From: Caballeronia sp. GAFFF1
GTDB taxonomy: Bacteria; Pseudomonadota; Gammaproteobacteria; Burkholderiales; Burkholderiaceae
Length of the DNA: 64,000 bases
Assembly: GCF_023630705.1 (NCBI RefSeq)
Contig: NZ_JALQEM010000005.1
Span: 264,330-328,329 of the forward strand
Direction: 5' to 3'
A program made the position numbers and the translations under genes. Under the pieces are notes generated by a model that was given only the letters and a program-made list of their open reading frames with translations, searched no databases and was not told the DNA's origin. Shown piece after piece: positions 1 through 9,052 of the stretch (position 1 is its first letter; each line of letters opens with the position of its first letter).

Positions 1-44
1 CGGGCGCGGCGTTCAATTGGTGCTGCGAACAGACCGTGGCGGCG

Positions 45-71
45 AAAAAAAAGCCTCGCGCTCGGCGAGGC
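45..71 (-). terminator. Intrinsic terminator, minus strand
   Basis: A 7-bp perfect stem (GCCTCGC/GCGAGGC) with a 5-nt loop is preceded on the plus strand by eight A residues, so read on the minus strand it is a hairpin followed by a U run. No convincing minus-strand gene lies to its right, so the transcript it ends is unknown. Confidence 0.6.
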
Positions 72-867
72 CCAAGCCAACCTACCATTGAAGGCTCCCG
101 TCACGCGGATACGGGGGAACGCGTGAAGAAGCTTTGCGACGATACTTGGCAGGCGATTGCGGCGCAATGCGGTTTGTCTGAATGTTGAGGTAGCTCTTGA
201 TGCGGTCGACATTCGCGGAGCAACGCAAGCAAAGCGGCGCGCTTGCTCGTCAATTCTAGTGACACAGTTTCGCGGCTTCGCGGCATGCGCAATCTCTGAC
301 GCTCGAGGCGCTTCTGTATCGGTTGCCAGATGCCTGCCGCACCGGCAATCATCAAAGAGGGAACGCGGCCGCAGCTCAAAGGGCTTGCTTGATCCATAAG
401 GTCGCGCCGGTCAGACCAAAGCGAAAGAGGCAGACCGTATCGCGCTGCCAGGGTCCATGCTCCGCGCCCAAGGATCGACTGAAAAGAGCGGAAACTAGAG
501 AAGACGTGTCTCTTTCGGTCGTCATGCGGACAGATCTGATCACGGGATGATTCTCGCGTCATTGCTTTGTCACGTCGAAGCAAGAAGCGATACGCTGAGG
601 CGTCGCTGAGTCGCCCATCTCCGCGGTGGATCCAGCAGTTGAAAAGAGCATCTGACGTGAACCCTAGCCTTTGTCGGGCGAAAAAGTCGAAGCGGCGTGT
701 CACCGCACTTGCAAGAACCGTGGACCACTGTCCGCTAGGGAAAGCACTCGTGTTTCAGAAGAATGAGGAGACATGTCGTTTCCCGGGTGGGACCGACCCG
801 CAAGCGGTTAAACTCTCGCGCGTCGCGCCGTGTTTTTCACGCGCGGCTCGGTTAGGAGGACGAGACA
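72..867. other. Gene-poor stretch before the toxin-like gene
   Basis: About 800 bases without a gene I can support. Reading frames are present on both strands but none has a good ribosome binding site or recognisable motifs. The longest is a minus-strand frame at 101-703, which ends about 30 bases before the hairpin at 45-71 but reads as compositional noise. The last 20 bases hold the strong AGGAGG site of the gene at 868. Confidence 0.5.
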
Positions 868-1641
868 ATGCGAAACGGCATCAGACCACGAAGGGGAGCT
901 TTGACGGTGTTACGCCGTCAGGACGTCGAATACCGGACCGCTGACGAAAGGCAGCAGGCGAAGCATGCCGCGCGGGCCTTCCTCTCGAACAAACTCGACT
1001 GGAGCGGCGACGAGCAATTTCTGGAAGGGGCGCGCGGTCTTCTTGACATTAGCGAACCTGACGCGGCGAACCTGCGATGGAAGATCGAGCGCGCCATTGA
1101 AACGGGTGAGCTGGTGACCGTTCTAGACGCACCGATCAAGCCGGCCCCGGATCGCCCGCGCGGGGGCGGTCAATCCGACGGCGCGCCCCGTTCTCTCGCA
1201 TCAGGGCCGACGTTCACGCCGTCGCAGCTTTTCAACCGCGCGGCAAGCGCATTGCCCGCCGTCACGTCGTTCGTTACGCCAGCGATGCGGCAGCTAACCG
1301 CTGCCGATGGCCCCGCCATATGGTTGGCCACTCCGGGCGACATCCTGCCGGACGGATCTATAGCAGCGCCGGTCCCGAAGTCCTTGTTCGCAGACGTACA
1401 GCCATTCGAGTATGTCGCCGATGACCTTAGCGGCGATATCGACGAACTCGCGGCCAGCACGAACAATCCGCGCTTTGCGGCAAAAATGCTTGGGTACTCA
1501 AGCCAGAAGTTCCGCGAGATGGTTCACCGCTTCAAATCCACGAACGGAATTGGCGCGGACGATGATTTGCTTTGGCACGACAACGGTGATGTTTATCTTG
1601 ACGGCGATTACATCGACAACTTTCACGATTACCAGAACTGA
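868..1641 (+). CDS. Putative free-standing polymorphic-toxin-like protein
   Basis: A 257-residue protein. The start is fixed by AGGAGG eight bases upstream of ATG. There is no signal peptide or membrane segment. The N-terminal third is charged and helical, a Pro/Gly/Ser-rich linker lies near residues 90-125, and the C-terminal ~70 residues form a compact acidic domain with an AAKMLGYSSQKF helix and a WHDNGDVYLDGDYIDNFHDY end. From memory, tails of this style close many polymorphic toxins, but I cannot name the toxin family. It is followed after 9 bases by a DUF4279 gene, a family often found as immunity-type partners. The toxin role is therefore an inference from architecture and neighbourhood. 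The protein could instead be an uncharacterised cytoplasmic protein. That the gene is real is well supported; its function is not. Confidence 0.6.
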   Translation: MRNGIRPRRGALTVLRRQDVEYRTADERQQAKHAARAFLSNKLDWSGDEQFLEGARGLLDISEPDAANLRWKIERAIETGELVTVLDAPIKPAPDRPRGGGQSDGAPRSLASGPTFTPSQLFNRAASALPAVTSFVTPAMRQLTAADGPAIWLATPGDILPDGSIAAPVPKSLFADVQPFEYVADDLSGDIDELAASTNNPRFAAKMLGYSSQKFREMVHRFKSTNGIGADDDLLWHDNGDVYLDGDYIDNFHDYQN

Positions 1642-1650
1642 GCGAGAGGC

Positions 1651-2067
1651 ATGAATAAGAGTCCTCGGCTGGCCCATGCCAGCTTCATCATAACGGGCGA
1701 TGGTGTCGTGCCCGATTTCTGGACGAGCTATTTCGGCGTGCAGCCCGCTATTGCGGTGAGAAAAGGTGATCCGATTCGAAGGGCGCGCGGGACGGTAACG
1801 GCGCAGCGCCGAACCGGCGTTTGGGGCGTCAGCAGTGAATCGGCAGTCGCTAGCGACCAACTTTCGCCGCATCTAAGATATCTGAAAAGCAGTCTTGGCC
1901 TTCCGCGTGCAGACCTTCGCGCGCTCGTCGAGCAGGCGGGCGCGAAAATGCGGTTCTTCTGCTTCTGGGTGAATGATTCCGGCGACCGAATTCCGGACGT
2001 GCCGCCCGATATTCAATCGATGATGGATGCACTCGGCGGAACCATTGAGATCGATGAGTACCAGTGA
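1651..2067 (+). CDS. DUF4279 domain protein, probable immunity partner
   Basis: A 138-residue soluble protein with the DUF4279 pattern. An N-terminal strand (residues 5-15) leads to a YFGVQP motif near 26-31, then a GVWGVSSES block near 52-60, a DQLSPHLRYL helix start near 65-74, and a C-terminal FFCFWVNDSGD strand and PDVPPDI loop. DUF4279 proteins are small, of unknown biochemical function, and recur beside polymorphic toxins. The 9-base gap to the gene upstream indicates co-transcription, so an immunity role is the best guess. A degraded tandem copy follows at 2158-2561. Confidence 0.7.
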   Translation: MNKSPRLAHASFIITGDGVVPDFWTSYFGVQPAIAVRKGDPIRRARGTVTAQRRTGVWGVSSESAVASDQLSPHLRYLKSSLGLPRADLRALVEQAGAKMRFFCFWVNDSGDRIPDVPPDIQSMMDALGGTIEIDEYQ

Positions 2068-2157
2068 AAGATTCTCGCCGCTGCCTGCGGTGGAGTCGTC
2101 CGCGGCACGCGACGCCTGTATGGCCGTCGCGAATCTGATCGTGAGGCGGGCCAGAGC

Positions 2158-2561
2158 ATGAACGCGCGCCGTTTGGCCTATGCGTCGTTTCAAAAATTCA
2201 TCAAGACGTAAAGCCGCCTTTTCGGAGTGTCGCCTTCGACGACCGGAGCAAAGGGACAGCCCCGTTCAACCCAATTGGCCCGCAAGAGCGCCTTCTCGTG
2301 GCGCCAAGGAATCTGAAGCATTTCCAGCAACGGCATGGTGTCTAGCGACTACCTCTCGCCGCACCTGCGCTGTCTCGTCAGCCTTCTCGCTCTTCCTCGT
2401 GCCGATCTGCGCGCACAGATTGAGCGGCAACACGCGAAGGTTCGGTTCTTCCTGCGATTGGAACAGCGCGGACGGAAACCGAGTGCCCGACGTGCCGCCG
2501 GATATTCGAAGGATGGCTGACGCAGAGCGAATTCGATATTGATATTGACGAATATCGGTGA
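2158..2561 (+). pseudogene. Decayed tandem copy of the DUF4279 gene
   Basis: The segment aligns with the gene at 1651-2067 across its whole length when frames are switched. It opens MNARRLAYASF (compare MNKSPRLAHASF) and then runs into a stop near 2209. A second frame gives FGVSP and GI-stop-SISSNGMVSSDYLSPHLRC, where the stop replaces the conserved Trp. The frame then shifts after the RFF block into NRVPDVPPDIRRMADAE, and a third shift ends with EFDIDIDEYR and a stop. At least one nonsense change and several frameshifts make it non-functional. Similarity continues about 30 bases past the stop codon (CTGCGGTxG...GTCCGC), so this was a DNA-level tandem duplication. Confidence 0.8.
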
Positions 2562-2842
2562 CAGGGTCGGTCGACGCCTGCGGTAGTTCCGTCCGCCGGC
2601 GCCCCGGCGCGTGAACCTCGGTCAGGGGAGGCAAGCGCGGCCGCTCACCATGCCGGCGCGCGGTATTGCCGAAGGACATGCGAGTTCCCGTTGTCGAATG
2701 TAAGCAACGGATCGGCGTGTGCGTGTCCAGCGAAGCGCTCGAAATCGGCGGCGGCTTCAAACGCGCTTCGGGCTAAAAGCCTTATCTGACGGGCGTTTCG
2801 GGGATCGATTCAAACGGAAGGGGACCAGCGCGGACAGGAGAT
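2562..2842. other. Non-coding gap between immunity pseudogene and tRNA-Ser
   Basis: About 280 bases with no supported gene, hairpin terminator or repeat. It is the junction between the accessory patch and the conserved tRNA-Ser locus. I found no copy of the tRNA 3' end that would mark an attachment site. Confidence 0.4.
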
Positions 2843-2932
2843 TGGCGGAGGCGGTGAGATTCGAACTCACGGAAGGATCGCTCCTTCGCCGGTTTTCAAG
2901 ACCGGTGCCTTAAACCGCTCGGCCACACCTCC
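2843..2932 (-). tRNA. tRNA-Ser(TGA)
   Basis: A 90-base class II tRNA with the long variable arm typical of serine. The acceptor stem GGAGGTG/CGCCTCC, discriminator G and an encoded CCA are visible, and the anticodon loop reads CTTGAAA, giving anticodon TGA. The gene-poor accessory patch lies on its 3' side, the usual side for integrative elements. Confidence 0.95.
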
Positions 2933-2976
2933 AGCAAGGCGCGTATTGTAGCGCAACTCGTCGGCGTCGAGCGACC

Positions 2977-4200
2977 TCAGCCTTCGAGTGTGCGCGTCGC
3001 CCTGAGCGCGGGGAAAAGCCGCATCCACAACAGCGCGACGATGATCGTCCCCAATCCGCCGATCAGCACCGCCGGCACCGCGCCGAACAGTCCCGCCGTC
3101 ATGCCCGATTCGAATTCGCCGAGCTGATTCGACGTGCCGATAAAGAGCGAATTGATCGCGCCGACGCGACCGCGCATCTCGTCCGGCGTCTGCAACTGCA
3201 CGAGCGACATGCGCACGACCACGCTGATCACATCGGATGCGCCGAGCGCCGCCAGCGCAATCAGCGAAAGATAAACGTTGCGCGAGAGCCCGAACACGAT
3301 CGTCGCGATCCCGAACGCGATCACGCCAGCAAAGAGCGCCGTGCCCGCGCGCCGTCGCAGCGGAAAATGCGCGAGCCAGATGGACCCGGCGAGCGCGCCC
3401 ACGGCCGGCGCCGCGCGCAGAATGCCGAGTCCCCACGGCCCCGTGTGCAGGATGTCGCGCGCGAAAACCGGCAACAGCGCCGTCGCGCCGCCGAGCAGCA
3501 CGGCGAACAGATCGAGCGACAGCGCACCGAGAATCACCGGCTTGCTGCGAATGAAGCCGATGCCCGAGAACAGCGCCTCGAACGACAACGGCGCGCGCAT
3601 GCGCACGGCATTCTCGATCTTGATCGCGGCGACCGCGCACGCGGCAACGAGAAACGCCACGCAAACCGCGCCGTACACGGTAGACGCGCCGAGGCCGTAG
3701 AGCAGGCCGCCCATCGCGGGGCCGAGAATCTGCGCCGTCTGGTTCGCGGACGTCGACCAGGCGCTCGCGTGCTGCAACTGGTTTCGCGCGACGAGGTTCG
3801 GCAGGAGCGCGGCCATCGACGGCGATTCGAACGCGCGCGCCGCGCCCGTGATCGCGGCAATCGCGTAGATCGGGCCGGCGTGATTCCAGCCGCGCCATGC
3901 GCCGACACACAGCATGAGCGCCGCGACGCTCTCGACCGTCTGACAGACATACGCAATCGTGCGGCGGTCGTAGCGATCCGCGACGTGCCCGACGACGAGC
4001 GTCAGCACGAACATCGGCAGAAACTGCGCGAGGCCGACGAGACCGAGCGCGAACGCGCTGTGCGTGATCGAATAGACCTGCCAGCCGATTGCGACCGACA
4101 TCATCTGAAACGCGACGGAAGACATCACGCGCGCCGTCCAGAAGAGCGCGAACGGACGATGCCGCATGACCGAGTCCGGCGCCATCGTCGGGGCGCTCAC
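2977..4200 (-). CDS. MFS transporter (MFS_3 / EntS-like exporter)
   Basis: A 407-residue major facilitator protein with about 12 hydrophobic segments and the MFS signature between helices 2 and 3 (GHVADRYDRR, near residues 71-80). The N-terminal ALFWTARVMSSVAFQM pattern and overall layout fit the MFS_3 group, which holds enterobactin-exporter-like and drug-efflux proteins. The substrate cannot be read from the sequence. The start is GTG, overlapping the hemW stop by four bases (GTGA); an ATG five codons in is an alternative. It is the last gene of the rph-rdgB-hemW-MFS run and is probably translationally coupled to hemW. Confidence 0.85.
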   Translation of the reverse strand: MSAPTMAPDSVMRHRPFALFWTARVMSSVAFQMMSVAIGWQVYSITHSAFALGLVGLAQFLPMFVLTLVVGHVADRYDRRTIAYVCQTVESVAALMLCVGAWRGWNHAGPIYAIAAITGAARAFESPSMAALLPNLVARNQLQHASAWSTSANQTAQILGPAMGGLLYGLGASTVYGAVCVAFLVAACAVAAIKIENAVRMRAPLSFEALFSGIGFIRSKPVILGALSLDLFAVLLGGATALLPVFARDILHTGPWGLGILRAAPAVGALAGSIWLAHFPLRRRAGTALFAGVIAFGIATIVFGLSRNVYLSLIALAALGASDVISVVVRMSLVQLQTPDEMRGRVGAINSLFIGTSNQLGEFESGMTAGLFGAVPAVLIGGLGTIIVALLWMRLFPALRATRTLEG

Positions 4201-5420
4201 CGTGCGGGATCCTGCAAGAACAGCTCCTGCAAATCGTTGAGGAAGCGTTGGCCGCGCTCGGTCGGCGCAATGCGCTCGAAATCGCGCGTGATGAGGCCGC
4301 GCTTCTCCGCTTCGACGAGCGCCGGCTCGATGGCCGAGAGCGCCAGTCCCGTGCGCTCGACGAACGCATGCACCGGAAAGCCTTCGACGAGCCGCAGCGT
4401 GTTCAGCATGAACTCGAACGGCAGATCACGCGGCCCGACTTCGCGCTCTTCCTGAATCGCGCTTTCCGTGGGCGACAGCGCGTGATCCATGTACGTCGCC
4501 GGATGCTTGAAGCGCGCCTGCCGCACGATCTTCGACGGAAACGACAGCTTCGTGTGCGCGCCCGCGCCGATGCCGAGGTAATCGCCGAAGCGCCAGTAAT
4601 TCAGGTTGTGGCGGCTCTGCCGATGCGGCTTCGCATACGCCGACACTTCGTAGCGCTCGTAGCCGGCATCGCGCGTGCGCTCGTGAATCCAGTCCTGCAT
4701 GTCGGCGGCGGCGTCGTCGTCGGGCAGGGCGGGCGGATATTTGGCGAAGAGCGTGTTCGGCTCCATCGTCAGGTGATACAGCGACAGATGCGGCGGCGCG
4801 AAGGCGATCGCAGTCTCGATATCGCGCCGGCATTCGTCGAGCGACTGCTGCGGCAGCGCGAACATCAGGTCGAGGTTGAAGTTGTCGAAGTGCTTCGCCG
4901 CGATCTCGACGGCGCGCCGAGCCTGCGTCGCATCATGGATACGGCCGAGCGCCTTCAGATGCGCCTCGTTGAAGCTCTGAATGCCGATCGACAGCCGGTT
5001 CACGCCGCTCGCGCGGAACGACGCGAACTTCGCCGCTTCGAACGTGCCGGGATTCGCTTCGAGCGTGATTTCGGCGTCGGCGTCGATGGGCAAAAGCGCG
5101 CGCGCGTCGGAAAGCAGCCTGTCGAGGCCCTTGGCCGACAACAGCGACGGCGTGCCCCCGCCGATGAAAATGGTATGCACCTGCCGTCCCCAGACGAGCG
5201 GCAACGCGCGTTCGAGGTCGGCGCGCAATGCGTCGAGATAACGTTCTTCGGGGAACGTATCGTCCTTCCACTCGTGCGAGTTGAAGTCGCAATACGGGCA
5301 CTTGCGCACACACCACGGAAAATGCACGTACAGCGAAAGCGGCGGCAGCGACGTCAGCCGGATGCTTCCGGGCGACGTGAACGCCTGCACGATGTTGATC
5401 GTCTTCGGTCCGCTGCTCAC
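4197..5420 (-). CDS. hemW: Radical SAM heme chaperone HemW
   Basis: A 407-residue radical SAM protein. The FeS/SAM motif CVRKCPYC (Cys37, Cys41, Cys44) is followed by DFNSH, and the GGGTPS glycine motif is near residue 90. HemW proteins resemble HemN but lack the fourth cysteine after the cluster motif (this one has CPYCDF rather than CFYCGC) and act in heme transfer rather than coproporphyrinogen oxidation. A true HemN is encoded at 42625-44007. The GTG start overlaps the rdgB stop by four bases. Confidence 0.9.
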   Translation of the reverse strand: MSSGPKTINIVQAFTSPGSIRLTSLPPLSLYVHFPWCVRKCPYCDFNSHEWKDDTFPEERYLDALRADLERALPLVWGRQVHTIFIGGGTPSLLSAKGLDRLLSDARALLPIDADAEITLEANPGTFEAAKFASFRASGVNRLSIGIQSFNEAHLKALGRIHDATQARRAVEIAAKHFDNFNLDLMFALPQQSLDECRRDIETAIAFAPPHLSLYHLTMEPNTLFAKYPPALPDDDAAADMQDWIHERTRDAGYERYEVSAYAKPHRQSRHNLNYWRFGDYLGIGAGAHTKLSFPSKIVRQARFKHPATYMDHALSPTESAIQEEREVGPRDLPFEFMLNTLRLVEGFPVHAFVERTGLALSAIEPALVEAEKRGLITRDFERIAPTERGQRFLNDLQELFLQDPAR

Positions 5421-6046
5421 GCGAGTTCCTTGAGTCGTTGCAGCAGATCACGCAGCGCGAGCGCGCGATGACTCACCGCGTTCTTGCGCGCCGGATCGAG
5501 TTCGGCGGCGGTCGCGCCGAGCGCCGGCAGAAAGAAGTACGGGTCGTAGCCGAAGCCGTGCCCGCCGCGCGGCGTGTCGATCACTTCGCCGTGCCAGCGG
5601 CCTTCCGCGATGAGCGGCTCGGGATCGTCTGCGTGACGCACGAGCACGAGCACGCAGAAGTAATACGCACGGCGGTCCGCTTCGTTCGCCAAGTCCGCGA
5701 CGAGTCGAGCGTTGTTGGCGGCATCGCTCTTTTCGCCGCCGTGCTTCATCGCGTAGCGCGCCGAATGCACGCCGGGCGCGCCGTTCAGCGCGCGGACACA
5801 AAGGCCCGAGTCGTCGGCGAGGGCGGGCAGGCCGGTCAACGCCGACGCGTGGCGCGCCTTCGCGAGCGCGTTTTCGACGAACGTCGGATGCGGCTCTTCC
5901 GCTTCCGGCACGCCGAGTTCGCCCTGCGCGATCAGTTCGATGCCCGCGGCGTTCAGGAGCGACGCGAACTCGCGCAGCTTTCCTGCGTTATTCGACGCGA
6001 GCACCACGCGACCGATGCCATGCCCGATGCCATGTGTATCAGACAC
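5417..6046 (-). CDS. rdgB: XTP/dITP diphosphatase (RdgB/HAM1)
   Basis: A 209-residue house-cleaning pyrophosphatase that hydrolyses XTP, dITP and ITP to monophosphates and keeps deaminated purines out of DNA and RNA. The N-terminal [14 protein letters not shown] substrate-binding motif (residues 14-27), the LADDSGLCV metal-binding motif near 75, GARY-type SARYA, and the C-terminal GFGYDPYF and SHRALAL motifs are all present. The N-terminus is about 10 residues longer than most homologues (a HGIGHGIG stretch), so a later start is possible. It overlaps the end of rph by eight bases. Confidence 0.93.
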   Translation of the reverse strand: MSDTHGIGHGIGRVVLASNNAGKLREFASLLNAAGIELIAQGELGVPEAEEPHPTFVENALAKARHASALTGLPALADDSGLCVRALNGAPGVHSARYAMKHGGEKSDAANNARLVADLANEADRRAYYFCVLVLVRHADDPEPLIAEGRWHGEVIDTPRGGHGFGYDPYFFLPALGATAAELDPARKNAVSHRALALRDLLQRLKELA

Positions 6047-6797
6047 CTTCGATCTCCAGCGCGGCTTTTTGCTTCGCGATCAGCGCCTTGATGCCGCTGT
6101 CGGCGAGATCGAGCAGCGCGTTCATCTCGTCGCGCGAGAACGGCGCGCCTTCCGCCGTGCCCTGCACTTCGACGAAGCCGCCCGCGCCCGTCATCACGAC
6201 GTTCATGTCGGTATCGCACTGCGAGTCTTCCTCGTAGTCGAGGTCGAGCACGGGCGAGCCTTCGAAGATGCCGACCGAAATGGCCGCGACGAAATCCTTC
6301 ACCGGCGATTGCGCGATGCGTCCGCTCGCAAGCAGCTCCGTCACGGCATCGTGCGCGGCGACGAATGCGCCCGTGATGCTCGCGGTGCGCGTGCCGCCGT
6401 CGGCCTGGATCACGTCGCAGTCGAGATGCAGCGTGCGCGGGCCGAGCACGTTCAGATCGAATACGGAGCGCAGCGCCCGACCGATCAGCCGTTGAATCTC
6501 CTGCGTGCGCCCGGTCTGCTTGCCGCGCGCGGCTTCGCGGTCGCTGCGCGTGTGCGTGGCGCGCGGCAGCATGCCGTATTCGGCGGTGAGCCAGCCTTGC
6601 TCGCGTCCGGTGAGAAACGCCGGCACGCGTTCGGCGATGCTCGCCGTGCAGATCACTTTCGTATCGCCGAACTCGACGAGCACCGATCCTTCCGCGTGCT
6701 TCGTGTAATGCCGCGTGATGCGCACGTCGCGTAACTGGCTCGCGCGGCGGCCGCTCGGGCGGGCAATGGAAGGCTTGAGCAGGGGAGAGTCGGTCAT
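6039..6797 (-). CDS. rph: Ribonuclease PH
   Basis: A 252-residue phosphorolytic 3'-to-5' exoribonuclease that trims tRNA precursors. The family start [20 protein letters not shown] is preceded by about 12 extra residues. The [19 protein letters not shown] block and the phosphate- and metal-binding [19 protein letters not shown] region near residue 135 are intact. It heads the operon rph-rdgB-hemW-MFS and is divergent from yicC, with a shared ~265-base promoter region. No strong ribosome binding site is visible at the chosen start. Confidence 0.92.
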   Translation of the reverse strand: MTDSPLLKPSIARPSGRRASQLRDVRITRHYTKHAEGSVLVEFGDTKVICTASIAERVPAFLTGREQGWLTAEYGMLPRATHTRSDREAARGKQTGRTQEIQRLIGRALRSVFDLNVLGPRTLHLDCDVIQADGGTRTASITGAFVAAHDAVTELLASGRIAQSPVKDFVAAISVGIFEGSPVLDLDYEEDSQCDTDMNVVMTGAGGFVEVQGTAEGAPFSRDEMNALLDLADSGIKALIAKQKAALEIEGV

Positions 6798-7062
6798 GGT
6801 GAGCGAGGGAAGAAAGAGTCGGGCGCGATTCGAATGTTCGGTGCGCCAGGTGGTGCGATTTTATCGTCAATCACCGGGCGGCGTTGCCGGCCGCGGAATG
6901 CGCGGCGCGCGTCCGGGCGGACGGGCCGTGAGGTAAAAATGGGATAATGCGGGTTCATCGCCCGGCGGCCAACGCGTGCCAATCCCAGCGCACCTTCATT
7001 CGCGCCGGGCGTTTCGTTGAACCGGCCTTCGGCAAGCGAAGGCGCACATCGCGAGACGTACC

Positions 7063-7992
7063 ATGATCTACAGCATGACAGGCTATGCCAGCGCGACGCG
7101 CGAAGTCGTCGCGGACGGCGCGGGCGGCGCAGGCGTCGGGGTATCGGTGGAATTGCGCACGGTGAATTCGCGCTTTCTCGACCTGAATTTCCGCATGCCC
7201 GAAGACGTGCGCGCCACCGAGCCGCAAATGCGCGAAATGCTGATGACCAAGCTCTCGCGCGGCAAGGTCGATATCCGCATCAACTTGAATCGCGTCGAGC
7301 AGACGGCCAATGCGGGCGCGCTCAATCGCGACGCGCTCACGCAACTCGCCACGCTGGAGCGCGCGGTGCTCGACGTCTTTCCGGATGCCGAACGCATGCG
7401 CACCGGCGAAATTCTGCGCTGGCCGGGCGTGCTCGCGGAAAGCTCGGTCTCGCAGGACACGCTGCGCGAAGCGGTGCTCGCGTGCGCCAAGCAGGCGATC
7501 GCGGATCTCATCGAAGTCCGCGCGCGCGAAGGCGCGGCGCTGGCGGGCGTGCTCATCAACAACGTGACGGAGATGGAAGCGATCGTCGCGCGCATCACGC
7601 CGCTCGTGCCCGAACTGATCACGAAGCATCAGCAGAAGATCGTCGAGCGCCTGCAAGACGCGCTCGGCATCGCGACGTCGGACAACGCCACGACGACGAG
7701 CGTGCCGCGCGATGAGATTGCCGAGCGCATCCGTCAGGAAGTGACGATGTACGGCATTCGCATCGACATCGCGGAAGAGTTGCAGCGCTTAAGCGCGCAT
7801 CTCACGGAAACGCGCCACGTGCTGCAAAAGGGCGGCAAGGTCGGCAAGCGGCTCGACTTCATGATGCAGGAGCTCAATCGCGAAGCGAACACGCTCGGCT
7901 CGAAGGCGGCCGCCAAGGAACTCGCGGATGCGTCGATGACGCTGAAGCTGCTCATCGAACAGATGCGCGAACAAGTACAGAATCTGGAGTAA
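7063..7992 (+). CDS. YicC family endoribonuclease
   Basis: A 309-residue protein of the YicC family. The MIYSMTGYASATRE start and VELRTVNSRFLDLNFRMPE block are diagnostic, and the C-terminal DUF1732 domain ends in the conserved KLLIEQMREQVQNLE. E. coli YicC is a ring-forming endoribonuclease that targets small RNAs such as RyhB. It lies just upstream of gmk (9-base gap), the usual yicC-gmk-rpoZ-spoT order, so the four genes probably share transcription. Confidence 0.9.
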   Translation: MIYSMTGYASATREVVADGAGGAGVGVSVELRTVNSRFLDLNFRMPEDVRATEPQMREMLMTKLSRGKVDIRINLNRVEQTANAGALNRDALTQLATLERAVLDVFPDAERMRTGEILRWPGVLAESSVSQDTLREAVLACAKQAIADLIEVRAREGAALAGVLINNVTEMEAIVARITPLVPELITKHQQKIVERLQDALGIATSDNATTTSVPRDEIAERIRQEVTMYGIRIDIAEELQRLSAHLTETRHVLQKGGKVGKRLDFMMQELNREANTLGSKAAAKELADASMTLKLLIEQMREQVQNLE

Positions 7993-8001
7993 CGCTCGAT
8001 C

Positions 8002-8676
8002 ATGCCGAACACCACGCACCGCTCGCATAGCACGTACACGGGTATCTATCCCGGCAACCTGTTCATGGTCGTCGCGCCGTCGGGAGCGGGCAAGTCCACG
8101 CTCGTGAACGCGCTGCTCGCGCAGGACCCGGCCATTCGCCTGTCGGTTTCCTACACCACGCGCGACCCGCGCCCGGCCGAGACCAACGGCGTGCAGTATC
8201 ACTTCGTGTCCGTCGACGAATTCATGGAGCGGCACGACAAGGGCGAGTTTCTCGAAAGCGCGGAAGTGCACGGCAATTACTACGCGACTTCGCGCCTGTG
8301 GATCGAGGACCAGATGAAAATGGGCCACGACGTGCTGCTCGAAATCGACTGGCAGGGCGCGCAGCAGGTCAAGAAACGCTTTCGCAATGCGGTGGAGATT
8401 TTCATTCTGCCGCCTTCGCTGGATGCGCTCGAAGACCGCTTGAAGAAGCGCGGCCAGGACGCGCCCAACGTGATCGTGCGGCGGCTGCTCGCGGCCGGCA
8501 GCGAGATGGCGCATGCGTCGGAAGCGGAGTATGTCGTCATCAACGAGAATTTCGATCGCGCGCTCAACGAACTGCGCTGCCTCGTGGCCGCCACGCGCCT
8601 GCGCTTCACGTCGCAATACGCGCGTCACACGCAGCTTTTCGTCGAGCTCGGCATTCATCCCACGCACCCGCAATGA
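8002..8676 (+). CDS. gmk: Guanylate kinase
   Basis: A 224-residue ATP:GMP phosphotransferase that makes GDP. The P-loop [10 protein letters not shown] is near residues 29-38 and the GMP-binding [19 protein letters not shown] block near 50-68, with [16 protein letters not shown] further on. The N-terminus carries about 20 residues before the core, as in other Burkholderiaceae. The placement beside spoT is functionally apt because both act on guanine nucleotides. Confidence 0.95.
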   Translation: MPNTTHRSHSTYTGIYPGNLFMVVAPSGAGKSTLVNALLAQDPAIRLSVSYTTRDPRPAETNGVQYHFVSVDEFMERHDKGEFLESAEVHGNYYATSRLWIEDQMKMGHDVLLEIDWQGAQQVKKRFRNAVEIFILPPSLDALEDRLKKRGQDAPNVIVRRLLAAGSEMAHASEAEYVVINENFDRALNELRCLVAATRLRFTSQYARHTQLFVELGIHPTHPQ

Positions 8677-8745
8677 CGCGAGCGGTGGCCGAGTCGCATC
8701 GGTCACATAAGGTAGAATAAAACCCACATCGAGAAGGATACAAAC

Positions 8746-8949
8746 ATGGCCCGCATCACTGTCGAAGACTGCCTGAAACAAATTCCGAACCGCTTCGAGC
8801 TGGCGCTCGCGGCAACGTATCGCGCGCGTCAGCTCGCGCAAGGTCACACCCCGAAGATCGAAAGCCGCGACAAGCCGACCGTCGTCGCGCTGCGCGAAAT
8901 CGCAGCGGGGCAGGTGGGCGTAGAAATGCTGAAGAAAGTGCCGGTCTGA
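8746..8949 (+). CDS. rpoZ: RNA polymerase omega subunit
   Basis: A 67-residue protein with the omega pattern [19 protein letters not shown] and the helix [12 protein letters not shown]. It helps fold and assemble the beta-prime subunit and, in Proteobacteria, forms part of a ppGpp-binding site on RNA polymerase. An AAGGA site eight bases upstream supports the start. It is directly followed by spoT, the classic linkage. A TAGAAT hexamer at 8712-8717 could give it its own promoter. Confidence 0.95.
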
Positions 8950-8962
8950 CCGGCGGCTTTTT
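8940..8962 (+). terminator. Weak hairpin at the rpoZ stop codon
   Basis: GCCGGT-CTG-ACCGGC forms a 6-bp stem with a 3-base loop, followed after GGC by TTTTT, and it overlaps the rpoZ stop codon. It may be a partial terminator or RNA 3' end between rpoZ and spoT. The stem is short and the U run is offset by three bases. Confidence 0.35.
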
Positions 8963-9052
8963 CGAAGTCTTCTACCCGTTTCACCCGTTTCACTTCTTGC
9001 AACCGGCGCAACTGATGGATAAGCGGCGCGTCAGACGAACACGGAGGCGAAC

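Noticed and set aside
101..703. A 200-codon minus-strand frame ending shortly before the terminator at 45-71, with a faint transposase-like stretch (RYGLPLSLWSDRR).
   Set aside because: No ribosome binding site, an apparent GTG start, no continuous domain and noise-like composition. One short resemblance is not enough.
1..2842. Integrative element at tRNA-Ser.
   Set aside because: The accessory patch is on the expected side of the tRNA, but no integrase, direct repeat of the tRNA 3' end or second boundary is visible in the window.
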